DNA of 64,000 nt from Fenollaria sporofastidiosus. GTDB lineage: Bacteria > Bacillota > Clostridia > Tissierellales > Peptoniphilaceae. Made by a program: the position numbers and the translations under genes. Below the pieces are notes generated by a model. It did no database searches, was not told the origin of the DNA, and worked only from the letters and a program-made list of their open reading frames with translations. Shown here piece by piece: positions 16,705-24,782 of the stretch. Every line of letters begins with the position of its first letter. Position 1 is the stretch's first letter. The stretch is from NCBI RefSeq assembly GCF_943169635.2, contig NZ_OW968186.1:1178001-1242000 (forward strand), in the 5' to 3' direction.

Positions 16705-18387
16705 ATATTCTTTAGCTAAGTCGTCTATATACTTTGTGATTATATCCTTGATATTTTCTTCTTTGAAAGGATTTTTTAATCTACTAAGCTCAATGCTTGT
16801 AAGGAAGTCTTCTTTGCTTGCGTTATCCATAAGTAGTGTCATCTTTTTGAAGGCTTCTTCCTTATCTTCCAAAAGATTGTTGTAGAAGTCAATTCCACTT
16901 AAGTCACCGATTGCATAATTAATTGAGAGCATAGGTGTATTAAATAGGGTGTGGTAGTTAAGCCACCACATGCCAACATCAAATACTTTCTCATCAACAC
17001 TTATGAAAGGGAAGTACTCTTTGTGAAGCTTTCTAAATATTTCATATCTTTCCTCAAGATCTGTGTTTATATTTAGATACATAAGCTCTTCAAACTCATT
17101 AATTAAGCAGTAGAAGAGTATATCGAATAAAAGATTTATTTTATATGAAATCATATAATTTTTTGCGCCATTTTCAAACAGTTCATCAGCAAAGCTCAAT
17201 ATAATAAATGAGAATGCAGTAGAGTAGGCGTTAACTATATCATCTTGCGGTTCAATATACTCAATAAGCTCGTTGTATGAGCCTATATATAGAATTAGAG
17301 CATAGCTTAGGCAGGTTATGAAGTTTGAAAAGCTTAATAGGTCTGCTTCATAATTAGCGAACATAAATGTTATATCGTGGTTATATATGTTTGTTGCATA
17401 GTTATAGCTAGCTTTATTTTTTCTTGGCAATAGGTCAAGAGATTTATCGTTTATAATCTTTCTTATTATTTTACTTAAAAATGGATTATATTCTTCAAGC
17501 TTATTCGCTATCTTCTCTAATAATAGGTAAGGATCCTTTATGGGCATAGCATTGTAGTCTTTAAAGTATACTTTAAGGTCATAAGTATAAATTTGATCAA
17601 CACCAAGCTTTTCTTTTTTTATATCAGCAATGACATTAGCATTAGTAGCAAGATGTTTTTTTATTGCCTCTCTAAACTTAACTATATCGTTATGATTATA
17701 ATTAATTCTGCATCTTTCCTTATCGGAGTAGTCAAGGTAGTTATTATAACCAAGTCTTTTGGCTATCTTATATCTCATAATAACAAGATCTTTATACTTC
17801 TGTGCATAGTAGGTATTGCGCTCTAAGTTGCTTTTATTCATTTCTTCGAACAAACGCTTTCTTTGATTTCTATCATTAGATAGTAGGAATTTTGCTAAAG
17901 TTTTGTTAGTAATTATTTCTCCATCAAAAGAGATGGACTTTGTATTTCTATACTCATTAATCTCTTGCAAGATTTTGTTTTCATTCATATTAAGACCAAC
18001 AACATCTTTCTTGTAGAGATCTTGCATTATACTTAGCTTGTCAAAATAGTACTTGCCCCACCTCTTTTTAAGTCTTTCAATATCGTCATCTTCAAGTAGT
18101 GTTAGCGCAAATTTAATCGTAGCCTTCTTAAACTCATCTTCATTACTTAAAATATATGAAAATTCATTTTTAAAGAATTCATCACTAGTATCTTGCGAAA
18201 ATTTTACAAATACATACTCTTTAAAGCTATGGTAGCGCCTTTTAATTATGTCGACCTCTCTAATTAAAGTGTTTTTCTCATCAAAGTCACTAGAGCGTGC
18301 TAGACGGCTCGCATAGTAATTAACAAGGTTTGCTTCACTAAGTATATCTATTCTTTTATAATCTTTTTCAATTTTATCAAACAACAT
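16693..18387 (-). CDS. M3 peptidase-like protein lacking the zinc site (predicted pseudoenzyme)
   Basis: This protein is 564 aa from the ATG whose first base is 18387. I chose that start because AAAGGA lies eight bases before it; an in-frame ATG three codons upstream (18396) overlaps the AAAGG. The fold is that of M3 oligoendopeptidases: LSNDRNQRKRLFEEM, YKDLVIMRYKIAKRLGYNNY, then FMFANYEADLLSF aligned with the family's F-I-F-x-N-F before the active site. Where HExxH belongs the protein reads TCLSY (358-362; codons 17302-17316). The downstream third-ligand region (family E-I-H-S-M-S-M-E) reads VNAYSTAFS. All zinc ligands are therefore lost in an intact reading frame with a good promoter. Function is unknown; a binding or regulatory role is inference. 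Confidence 0.8.
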   Translation of the reverse strand: MLFDKIEKDYKRIDILSEANLVNYYASRLARSSDFDEKNTLIREVDIIKRRYHSFKEYVFVKFSQDTSDEFFKNEFSYILSNEDEFKKATIKFALTLLEDDDIERLKKRWGKYYFDKLSIMQDLYKKDVVGLNMNENKILQEINEYRNTKSISFDGEIITNKTLAKFLLSNDRNQRKRLFEEMNKSNLERNTYYAQKYKDLVIMRYKIAKRLGYNNYLDYSDKERCRINYNHNDIVKFREAIKKHLATNANVIADIKKEKLGVDQIYTYDLKVYFKDYNAMPIKDPYLLLEKIANKLEEYNPFLSKIIRKIINDKSLDLLPRKNKASYNYATNIYNHDITFMFANYEADLLSFSNFITCLSYALILYIGSYNELIEYIEPQDDIVNAYSTAFSFIILSFADELFENGAKNYMISYKINLLFDILFYCLINEFEELMYLNINTDLEERYEIFRKLHKEYFPFISVDEKVFDVGMWWLNYHTLFNTPMLSINYAIGDLSGIDFYNNLLEDKEEAFKKMTLLMDNASKEDFLTSIELSRLKNPFKEENIKDIITKYIDDLAKEYKKI

Positions 18388-18420
18388 AGCCTTCATCCTT
18401 TAAATGTATTATCATATTTA

Positions 18421-18449
18421 ATTATATATCATTAAGGAGCCTTTTTCAA
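18421..18449 (-). promoter_or_regulatory. Promoter of the M3-like gene
   Basis: On the minus strand TTGAAA (18444-18449), 17 bases and TATAAT (18421-18426) lie about 35 bases before the start codon. Confidence 0.75.
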
Positions 18450-18486
18450 TTAAATAAGAATATTTATATAAAATTTTAAAAAGTAG

Positions 18487-18515
18487 TTGACAAGCCAGTA
18501 TATATGTGATAAACT
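18487..18515 (+). promoter_or_regulatory. Promoter of rpsD
   Basis: TTGACA (18487-18492), 17 bases and TAAACT (18510-18515). Transcription would start near 18522, which rules out an in-frame ATG at 18520 as the rpsD start. Confidence 0.8.
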
Positions 18516-18524
18516 ATGAATGTT

Positions 18525-18559
18525 AAAAATATACCGCGGCAAATATATTTTTAGAGGTG
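18525..18559 (+). promoter_or_regulatory. Leader hairpin abutting the rpsD ribosome binding site
   Basis: AAAAATATA (18525-18533), loop CCGCGGCAAA and TATATTTTT (18544-18552) form a perfect nine-base-pair stem. It ends immediately before the AGAGGTG ribosome binding site (18553-18559). S4 represses its own translation in other bacteria, so this is a candidate S4 target; no consensus match is claimed. Confidence 0.45.
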
Positions 18560-18564
18560 TTTTA

Positions 18565-19158
18565 ATGTCAAGTTTAAACGGACCAAGAGTAAGAACGGTC
18601 AGAAGATTAGGCTTAAATGTCTATGGATTAGCGAAAGCTACAAAAGGTATGAAAAAAGGAGCTGCACGTTCAGATAAGAAATTATCTAACTACGGTCTTC
18701 AATTACTAGAAAAACAAAGATTAAGAGCTTACTATGGAGTGCCAGAAGTTCAATTAAAGAAGGCATTCTTAAAAGCTAAAAAGTCTAAAGATCAAACAGG
18801 TCACGCTCTTATCAAATTACTAGAAACAAGATTAGATGCATTTGTTCTTAGAGCAGGTTTTGCTCAATCAATCAGACAAGCAAGACAAATGGTTGTTCAC
18901 GGACACATCCTTGTTGACGGTAAGAGAGTAGACAAGCCAGCTTATCAATTATCAGTTGGACAAAAGATCAGCTTAAAAGAAAAATCAAGATCAAATGAAA
19001 TGTTTAAGGAAAACTTCCAAACAGTAGTTGGAAATTCTTATCCATACATTGAAAAAGATATTGATAAATTCGAAGCAGTTTTATCTAGATTACCAGAAAG
19101 AGAAGAAATTCCAATAGAAATCGAAGACGTTTACGTAGTAGAATATTATTCTCATTAA
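18565..19158 (+). CDS. rpsD: 30S ribosomal protein S4
   Basis: This primary 16S rRNA-binding protein is 197 aa from the ATG at 18565, which has AGAGGTG five bases upstream. The S4 RNA-binding domain spans about 88-150 (FVLRAGFAQSIRQARQMVVH, HILVDGKRV). It has the N-terminal RTVRRLGLN. No zinc-binding cysteines are present, so it is the C-minus form of S4. It stands alone, not in the alpha operon, as in B. subtilis. It ends at a strong terminator. Confidence 0.97.
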   Translation: MSSLNGPRVRTVRRLGLNVYGLAKATKGMKKGAARSDKKLSNYGLQLLEKQRLRAYYGVPEVQLKKAFLKAKKSKDQTGHALIKLLETRLDAFVLRAGFAQSIRQARQMVVHGHILVDGKRVDKPAYQLSVGQKISLKEKSRSNEMFKENFQTVVGNSYPYIEKDIDKFEAVLSRLPEREEIPIEIEDVYVVEYYSH

Positions 19159-19164
19159 TAAATT

Positions 19165-19190
19165 AGCTCTCAGAGTACTGAGAGCTTTTT
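19165..19190 (+). terminator. Intrinsic terminator after rpsD
   Basis: AGCTCTCAG (19165-19173), loop AGTA and CTGAGAGCT (19178-19186) form a perfect stem followed by TTTT. Confidence 0.9.
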
Positions 19191-19215
19191 CATTGGAAAA
19201 ACTTTTATTAAGATT

Positions 19216-19243
19216 AAAGGCAGAGCATAAGCTCTGCCTTTTT
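19216..19243. terminator. Second hairpin, shared with the convergent lipoprotein gene
   Basis: AAAGGCAGAGC (19216-19226), loop ATAA and GCTCTGCCTTT (19231-19241) form an 11-base-pair stem. T-run on the plus strand is good; on the minus strand it is short. It directly follows the stop of the minus-strand lipoprotein gene, so it probably serves both directions. Confidence 0.75.
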
Positions 19244-20132
19244 AATACAAGAAGATTTTATTATTTTCAGTAATTATAGCTTCATGCGAATTTTCATCAA
19301 GCTTTTGATTGTACTTCTTCATCAAATAATCATATATTTCTTTCTTATTATTAAACTTAAGCAATTGATATGGCTCTTGGAAGCTTAGCTTTTCTAAAAA
19401 GTAATATTTCTTGCCACTTTCATACATAAGTCCTGTGTGACCAATAAAGAGAATATTCCCATCAATTTCATCATTAGAGTTTATATATACTGAGACAACT
19501 TTTACATCTTCATTCTTAAATTTAATGCCTCTTGCATCAAATTCTTTCATAATTATATCTTTATAATCTTCTTTAGCATCTTTAACGTTGATTGGTGCAT
19601 AATATGTAATGAACTTTTTAAGCTCATCATCATTTAGTAGCGACTTATCACTTATAGCTTTTTTGTCAAAGTCTAATACAGAAGATTTATCATTCAGCTC
19701 TTTCTCAATGTCTAAACTGTTCTTAATTAGAGAGAATGTTGTTATCCTGCAGTTAATACCAAGAAAGTCTGGATTCTTTTGTGTAAACTTATCAATGCTA
19801 TTGTTATAAGAAATATTGTCATTATACGCTGTGAACTTAGATGCTAATTCATTTGCATCAGCACTGTCGTTATATTCATCAACGTTATTCATAAAGAAGT
19901 TTACATCGTTCTCATCAAGGCATTTATCAATAAGCGCTTTCTTTAAATCGTTCTTTGTTTCATCACTTGTAATGTTAGTATACATTATAGTCTCATCATC
20001 TTCATTATCTTTATCATCAGGAGCGCTTGAAGGAGCATTTACTTCACTGTCTGTACCATTTACCTTAGGAGTACATGATACTAAAATTAAAGCCATAGAT
20101 AAAGATAGTAGTAAGAATAATACTTTTTTCAT
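19242..20132 (-). CDS. Predicted lipoprotein of unknown function
   Basis: This 296 aa protein begins with a lipoprotein signal: two lysines, a hydrophobic stretch and LVSC, giving a lipidated Cys20. After it comes a low-complexity Ser/Pro/Asp/Glu region (to about residue 50), then a soluble domain rich in Asp, Asn and Lys with several short helices. No enzyme motif was recognised. The last part (about 200-280) contains alternating hydrophobic stretches such as DVKVVSVYINSNDEIDG that suggest a beta-rich fold. GAGGTGG precedes the ATG. It has its own consensus promoter and lies alone on the minus strand, so its role is open. Confidence 0.75.
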   Translation of the reverse strand: MKKVLFLLLSLSMALILVSCTPKVNGTDSEVNAPSSAPDDKDNEDDETIMYTNITSDETKNDLKKALIDKCLDENDVNFFMNNVDEYNDSADANELASKFTAYNDNISYNNSIDKFTQKNPDFLGINCRITTFSLIKNSLDIEKELNDKSSVLDFDKKAISDKSLLNDDELKKFITYYAPINVKDAKEDYKDIIMKEFDARGIKFKNEDVKVVSVYINSNDEIDGNILFIGHTGLMYESGKKYYFLEKLSFQEPYQLLKFNNKKEIYDYLMKKYNQKLDENSHEAIITENNKIFLY

Positions 20133-20150
20133 ATAACCACCTCAAAACAA

Positions 20151-20179
20151 ATTATAGTTTACAAATGAGCACTTGTCAA
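20151..20179 (-). promoter_or_regulatory. Consensus promoter of the lipoprotein gene
   Basis: On the minus strand TTGACA (20174-20179), 17 bases and TATAAT (20151-20156): a full consensus promoter, 19 bases before the start codon. Confidence 0.85.
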
Positions 20180-20260
20180 TTAGCTAAGCTTTACAAAAAG
20201 GTAACAGTTTATATTAACAAGCTTCACATATCTTTGGATAGGTGGCAATTCTTCTTTTTC

Positions 20261-20289
20261 TTGACATAAAATATTGCTTAGTTTATAAT
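20261..20289 (+). promoter_or_regulatory. Consensus promoter of the M18 aminopeptidase unit
   Basis: TTGACA (20261-20266), 17 bases, TATAAT (20284-20289). It is divergent from the lipoprotein promoter about 80 bases away. Confidence 0.88.
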
Positions 20290-20315
20290 TAACTTAAGTA
20301 AAAGGGGGAATCAAT

Positions 20316-21605
20316 ATGAATTCAAAAGATTTGGCAAAGGATTTAATCGGTTTTATTGATAATAGTCCATGTGCCTTTTTTGCTGTTAAAGAGATTGAAA
20401 ACGAACTAAAGAAATCAGACTATAAAGAACTTAAGGAAGAAGATAAGTGGAACTTAAGCTTGGGATCTAAGTACTATGTAAAGAAGAATGACTCGGCTAT
20501 ATTGGCTTTTGATATTCCAAAGAAAAAAGACGACTTAGCTTTTAAGATCATAGCTTCGCACTCAGATAGTCCATGTTTTAGAGTTAAGCCTCAGCCAGAC
20601 ATATATCAAAACGGCTACCACAAGTTAAATACAGAAGTTTATGGAGGAGCGATACTCCACACATGGTTTGACAGAGCTCTTTCATTAGCAGGTAGAGTAT
20701 ATACTAGAAACGAAAAGGATGCATTGCACCCACACATGCACCTGCTTAATATAGATAAAGATCTTATGAGCATAGTAAGTCTTTGCATACATCAAAACAG
20801 AGAAGTAAACAAAGGTTTTGATATAAACGCACAAAAAGATACACTTCCAATACTTGAGCTTATTAACGATACTGTCGAAAAGCTTAAATTAGAAGATGTA
20901 ATTGCTAAAGAATTAAAAGTTAAGAGAGAAGACATACTTGACTTTGATTTATTTGCTTACGATAGAGAAGGTGGCAAGATTCTTGGTTTAAACAATGAAT
21001 TTATGCAAGTTGGCAGACTAGATAACTTAGCTATGGCGCATCTATCATACAAGGCTTTATTAGCCAAAAAAGCATCGAAATTTATTAACTTAATATATGT
21101 ATCAGATAACGAAGAAGTCGGATCTATGACTAAGCAAGGTGCAAACAGTCCATTCTTAAAGAATGTAATGAGAAGGATAATATTAGCGCTTGGTTTAGAT
21201 GACGAAGAGTTCTACAGAGTAAAAGCAAAATCATTTATGATTTCATCAGACCTTGCACACGCATACCATCCAAATTATCCTGAAAAGTGCGACATTACAA
21301 ATATGCCAAGGATGGGTGAGGGCGTTTGCATAAAGTATGCTGCTAATCAAAGCTACACATCTGATGCTGAGTCTGCAGCAGTATTTAAGCAATTTGCTAC
21401 TAAGGCAGGAGCTAAGGTACAAGCTTTCCTTAACAGATCAGACGTTCGTGGAGGATCAACTATAGGTCCAATCAGCTCAACACAACTAGACATTAAATCG
21501 GTTGATATAGGCAACCCTATACTTGCTATGCACTCAATCAGAGAATTTGGAAGCGTTGAAGATCATTACAATTTGTATAAGATATTCACAGAATTTTTTA
21601 AATAA
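20316..21605 (+). CDS. apeB: M18 family aminopeptidase
   Basis: This is a dinuclear zinc aminopeptidase of 429 aa, usual for the family, which removes N-terminal residues (often acidic ones) from peptides in the cytoplasm. Metal-site motifs are IASHSDSPCFRVKP, the aspartate in GRLDNLAMA, DNEEVGS, and HAYHPNYPEK near the end. GGSTIGPISS is another family block. The start has AAGGGGGAA upstream. The stop overlaps the next ATG by one base. It fits the peptide-fermenting lifestyle suggested by pepF. Confidence 0.92.
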   Translation: MNSKDLAKDLIGFIDNSPCAFFAVKEIENELKKSDYKELKEEDKWNLSLGSKYYVKKNDSAILAFDIPKKKDDLAFKIIASHSDSPCFRVKPQPDIYQNGYHKLNTEVYGGAILHTWFDRALSLAGRVYTRNEKDALHPHMHLLNIDKDLMSIVSLCIHQNREVNKGFDINAQKDTLPILELINDTVEKLKLEDVIAKELKVKREDILDFDLFAYDREGGKILGLNNEFMQVGRLDNLAMAHLSYKALLAKKASKFINLIYVSDNEEVGSMTKQGANSPFLKNVMRRIILALGLDDEEFYRVKAKSFMISSDLAHAYHPNYPEKCDITNMPRMGEGVCIKYAANQSYTSDAESAAVFKQFATKAGAKVQAFLNRSDVRGGSTIGPISSTQLDIKSVDIGNPILAMHSIREFGSVEDHYNLYKIFTEFFK

Positions 21606-22624
21606 TGAAGAGTAAAAAGACTAAGCTCTTTTCTATACTTGTCATTGCAATATCTATTCTTGTTGTTTTACTAAGTGCATATTTTATAGACGGACCAGAG
21701 AAAATCATTGCAACAGTGAGGCAAGCCAATGTTTATTATTTAATATTAGCTGCTTTCCTGATATTTTTGTTTTGGTTCTTTGGCTCACTTTCATTAAACG
21801 CACTACTAAAAGTTTTAGGAGTTAAGCTAAAGCAAGTTGATGCATTTAAAGTTACAATGACGGGCGCCTTTTTTAACGCAATCACACCATCATCAACAGG
21901 CGGTCAACCTATGCAAGTATTAAGAATGAGGGATTTTGGACTAGCGCCAGGACTTTCATCTTCAGTGGTTATATTATTACTTATAATCAACAACGTAGTT
22001 ACACTAGTTCTTGGATTATTCTCAATATATTACTCATATCATAATTTAGGTAAAACCTGGTTTACGGGATTAATGATGATACTTGGCGTTGCACTAAGCG
22101 TTTTAGTAACGTTTTTAATTGCAACAGTAATCATATTTCCAAGAAAGAGTAAAGAGTTTATAGTTAAAATTGTAAAATTATTTAACAAGAAGAATCCTGT
22201 CGAACAGATAGAAAAGCTAGATAGACAGATAGACTCATTTTATGACTCATTTAGAGTTTATAAAAGAGAGGGGCTATATAAATTACTTCCTTGTGCGATT
22301 TTTGTAGCACTTCAAAACATATCACTATGGTCAATACCACATGTAGTTTTCTCAGCTTTTGGAGGACAAACGCCTGATATAGTCCTAAGTGTGTGCGCTG
22401 CATGCATGGTTGCACTTATATCTGGCTATGTTCCACTTCCAGGAGCAGCATTAGGAGCGGAGGGAGCTTTTCTTAGTATATTTGGACCACTATATAAGAA
22501 CATTTCATCAGTAGCCATAGTAGTAATACTGTGGAGAGTATTTACATTCTACGCACCTATCATAGTTGGAGCGTTCTTTACAGTTAATTTTAAAACAGAT
22601 AAAGAGGTTGAGAGATTTGAATAA
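21605..22624 (+). CDS. Flippase-like / lysylphosphatidylglycerol synthetase TM-region family protein
   Basis: This 339 aa integral membrane protein has about eight hydrophobic segments. It belongs to the YbhN/UPF0104 group, which shares the transmembrane domain of MprF but lacks the aminoacyl-transferase domain. GAFFNAITPSSTGGQPMQ and PLPGAALGAEGAFLSIFGP are the conserved polar-in-membrane motifs. A role in lipid flipping or envelope maintenance is suggested by family, not proven here. It is translationally coupled to the upstream aminopeptidase (TAATG). Confidence 0.85.
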   Translation: MKSKKTKLFSILVIAISILVVLLSAYFIDGPEKIIATVRQANVYYLILAAFLIFLFWFFGSLSLNALLKVLGVKLKQVDAFKVTMTGAFFNAITPSSTGGQPMQVLRMRDFGLAPGLSSSVVILLLIINNVVTLVLGLFSIYYSYHNLGKTWFTGLMMILGVALSVLVTFLIATVIIFPRKSKEFIVKIVKLFNKKNPVEQIEKLDRQIDSFYDSFRVYKREGLYKLLPCAIFVALQNISLWSIPHVVFSAFGGQTPDIVLSVCAACMVALISGYVPLPGAALGAEGAFLSIFGPLYKNISSVAIVVILWRVFTFYAPIIVGAFFTVNFKTDKEVERFE

Positions 22625-23294
22625 CGAAGAAAAAAAGTATATACCGAGTGTCGATACAGTACTTAGAAGACACGTACAAAAGGTTCCTGAAGCAGTATAT
22701 AGATGCTCTGGCATTAACATTATGGGCAGAAGAATAAAGTCTTTAGTCTTCTCAACAGATGTTGCCATCATTAGAAACACCAATGCAGATGGAGTTATAG
22801 CTGTCTATCCATTCACACCAGAGTTATCAATAACGAAGGCCATACTAGATGTATCACCAGGACCAGTTTTTGTTGGAGTAGGCGGAGGATTAACTACAGG
22901 CCAAAGAAGCATACAGATAGCTTTTCAAGCAGAACTTAATGGAGCTTTTGGCGTCGTTGTAAATGCACCTATGAAAAACGAGGTTATAAAAGAGATGTCT
23001 GAGTATATAGACATACCTGTTATTGCATCCATCGCATCTTTTAATGATGATATTGAAGGCAAGATTAATGCTGGAGCTAGAATACTTAACATAGCAGGAG
23101 GAAAAGAGACTGCAAATTTAATAAGACACGCTAGGTCTATAGTAGGAGAAAAATTTCCTATAATAGCAACAGGCGGACATACTGATGAACATATATTAGA
23201 AACAATTAGAGCAGGAGCAAACTGCCTATCATATACACCAAGAACATCACCTGAGATACTTGAAGACATCATGGTGGCATATAGAGACAAATAA
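22617..23294 (+). CDS. TIM-barrel protein of the HisA/TrpC-like type, function uncertain
   Basis: This protein is about 225 aa from a TTG at 22617, which has GAGG (22604-22607) nine bases upstream and overlaps the previous stop by eight bases. An in-frame ATG at 22566 would add 17 residues but lies deep in the upstream gene. The chain alternates strands and helices as in a beta/alpha barrel: VFVGVGGGLTTGQRS, GAFGVVVNAP, IPVIASIAS, ARILNIAGGKET, FPIIATGGHTDEHI. The Gly-rich C-terminal loops suggest a phosphate-binding site. It is often labelled simply hydrolase; the substrate cannot be assigned. Confidence 0.75.
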   Translation: MNNEEKKYIPSVDTVLRRHVQKVPEAVYRCSGINIMGRRIKSLVFSTDVAIIRNTNADGVIAVYPFTPELSITKAILDVSPGPVFVGVGGGLTTGQRSIQIAFQAELNGAFGVVVNAPMKNEVIKEMSEYIDIPVIASIASFNDDIEGKINAGARILNIAGGKETANLIRHARSIVGEKFPIIATGGHTDEHILETIRAGANCLSYTPRTSPEILEDIMVAYRDK

Positions 23295-23300
23295 GATTAG

Positions 23301-23325
23301 CACCTCTATGACTAGAGGTGTTTTT
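23301..23325 (+). terminator. Intrinsic terminator after the TIM-barrel gene
   Basis: CACCTCTA (23301-23308), loop TGAC and TAGAGGTG (23313-23320), then TTTTT. Confidence 0.9.
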
Positions 23326-23372
23326 CATGCACGGTATTATTTCTTTTAGATTGTTTGAATACCACACTTTTA

Positions 23373-23401
23373 TTGAAAAAAATGATCTTTTATGATATAA
23401 T
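23373..23401 (+). promoter_or_regulatory. Promoter of the cvfB-like gene and downstream run
   Basis: TTGAAA (23373-23378), 17 bases, TATAAT (23396-23401), 29 bases before the start codon. No other clear promoter or terminator was seen until about 35000, so it may drive much of the run. Confidence 0.75.
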
Positions 23402-23430
23402 CATTGTGAAATTTTATGAAGAGGTAAGAA

Positions 23431-24261
23431 ATGAACAAGTTAGGAATAACAATTGAAGCAAAAGTAATTAAGCACAGTGGCAGTGATTATATTCTTGAAG
23501 ACCTAGATAAAAACACTTATCATGCGAGGTCTGATGATAAAAAATATGACGTAGGAGACACTGTTAAGATATTTAACTATCCACTTGATGGCAAAGTTAT
23601 ATCATCTTTTAGGCTGCCATACATAGAAGTAGGCGAGATAAAAAATTTAAAAGTAGTCAGCAAGACAAGGATAGGTTACTTTTTAAACATGGGTCTTGAT
23701 AAAGATGTATTACTACCGTTCTCTGAAGCAATAAGAGATCCAAAAGTTGGTGCTATGGTCTTAGTTAAACTTTATATTGACAAGTCGGGTAGACTTGCGA
23801 CAACTATGAAGATTAGAAACACATTAGAAAGAAGTACTAATTTTAAAAAGGGAGATATAGTAGATGGTATTATCTACAACATATCCAGAGAATTTGGTTT
23901 ATTTGTAGCCATTGAAGACAAATATGAGGCCATGGTTCAAAAGAAAGATGTATGTGATGACTACGAACTTGGAGAGAGAATGAAGTTTAGAGTACAAACC
24001 GTTCATGAAGACGGTAGACTTGTATTGAGCACTAAATTAGAAAAGTCAGCATACGATGAACACAAGAGTGATTCATTAAAAGTGTATGAAATATTATTAA
24101 AGAATAAAGGCAAGATGAACTACGCAGATAAGAGTGATCCTGATGATATTAGGAAAATTTTCAATATGAGTAAGTCATCATTTAAAAGGGCAATCGCCAT
24201 TTTGTATAGACAAAGAAAAATTATTATCAATGACGATTCCATAGAAATTAAGGAGGATTAA
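23431..24261 (+). CDS. cvfB: S1-domain RNA-binding protein, CvfB family
   Basis: This 276 aa cytoplasmic protein has several OB-fold/S1 repeats followed by a winged-helix-like C-terminus (YEILLKNKGKMNYADKSDPD, then FNMSKSSFKRAIAILYRQRK), the CvfB/YitL layout. The S1 part includes GDIVDGIIYNISREFGLFVA. Members bind RNA; CvfB is linked to virulence gene expression in Staphylococcus. Here that is only a family note. GAGG precedes the ATG, and the next gene starts one base after the stop. Confidence 0.85.
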   Translation: MNKLGITIEAKVIKHSGSDYILEDLDKNTYHARSDDKKYDVGDTVKIFNYPLDGKVISSFRLPYIEVGEIKNLKVVSKTRIGYFLNMGLDKDVLLPFSEAIRDPKVGAMVLVKLYIDKSGRLATTMKIRNTLERSTNFKKGDIVDGIIYNISREFGLFVAIEDKYEAMVQKKDVCDDYELGERMKFRVQTVHEDGRLVLSTKLEKSAYDEHKSDSLKVYEILLKNKGKMNYADKSDPDDIRKIFNMSKSSFKRAIAILYRQRKIIINDDSIEIKED

Positions 24262-24262
24262 T

Positions 24263-24757
24263 ATGTCAGTAAAAATTAACACAGAGGTAATTGAATTAAT
24301 GCTTGTATTTTGGCAAAGCATTGCAGAGAGAGAAAAGGTTTCTGAAGATTATATCAGAAGCGTAGCAGATAGAGATGAAATGAAGTACACTTACTGCGAA
24401 GGCTTCAATGAGGAATCTGTAAGAAAAGTTCTTTCAGCAATTTCTAACAAAGAACTTTTAAATAACGCTACAAAGGAAGAAAAGAAATTCTGGAATAACA
24501 ATATGTGGATGACAGAAGATTTAAGCGTTGTTAACATGATGGTTGAACCAATCAAGAAACTTAATCTTGATGCAGTTAACGCTGATAAGAAGTTAATATT
24601 TGTTCCTGGACATTTAGAAGAAAAGTATATAGATGGTAATACTATAGTAGTAAACTTCTTCAAGATCAATGTTGATATCTTTGGAGGAACAGGAGCAGTT
24701 ACAGTTAACGGTAAGGATTTTAAAGAATATATATTAGATCTAGTTCAAGATAAATAA
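24263..24757 (+). CDS. Conserved-looking protein of unknown function
   Basis: This 164 aa soluble protein has no signal peptide or membrane segment. The first 100 residues look helical and charged (FWQSIAEREKVSEDYIRSVA); the C-terminal part has FVPGHLEEKYIDGNTIVVNF and a Gly-rich INVDIFGGTGAVTVNGKDF, suggesting a small beta domain. I do not recognise the family with confidence. AAGGAGG precedes the ATG. It lies between cvfB and an ABC transporter pair. Confidence 0.7.
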   Translation: MSVKINTEVIELMLVFWQSIAEREKVSEDYIRSVADRDEMKYTYCEGFNEESVRKVLSAISNKELLNNATKEEKKFWNNNMWMTEDLSVVNMMVEPIKKLNLDAVNADKKLIFVPGHLEEKYIDGNTIVVNFFKINVDIFGGTGAVTVNGKDFKEYILDLVQDK

Positions 24758-24782
24758 TAAGTAGTAGACATCAGGAGGCAGT

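Noticed and set aside
18520..18564. Upstream start for rpsD adding 15 residues
   Set aside because: The predicted transcript begins near 18522, after this codon's first bases; the ATG at 18565 has the ribosome binding site and the family N-terminus.
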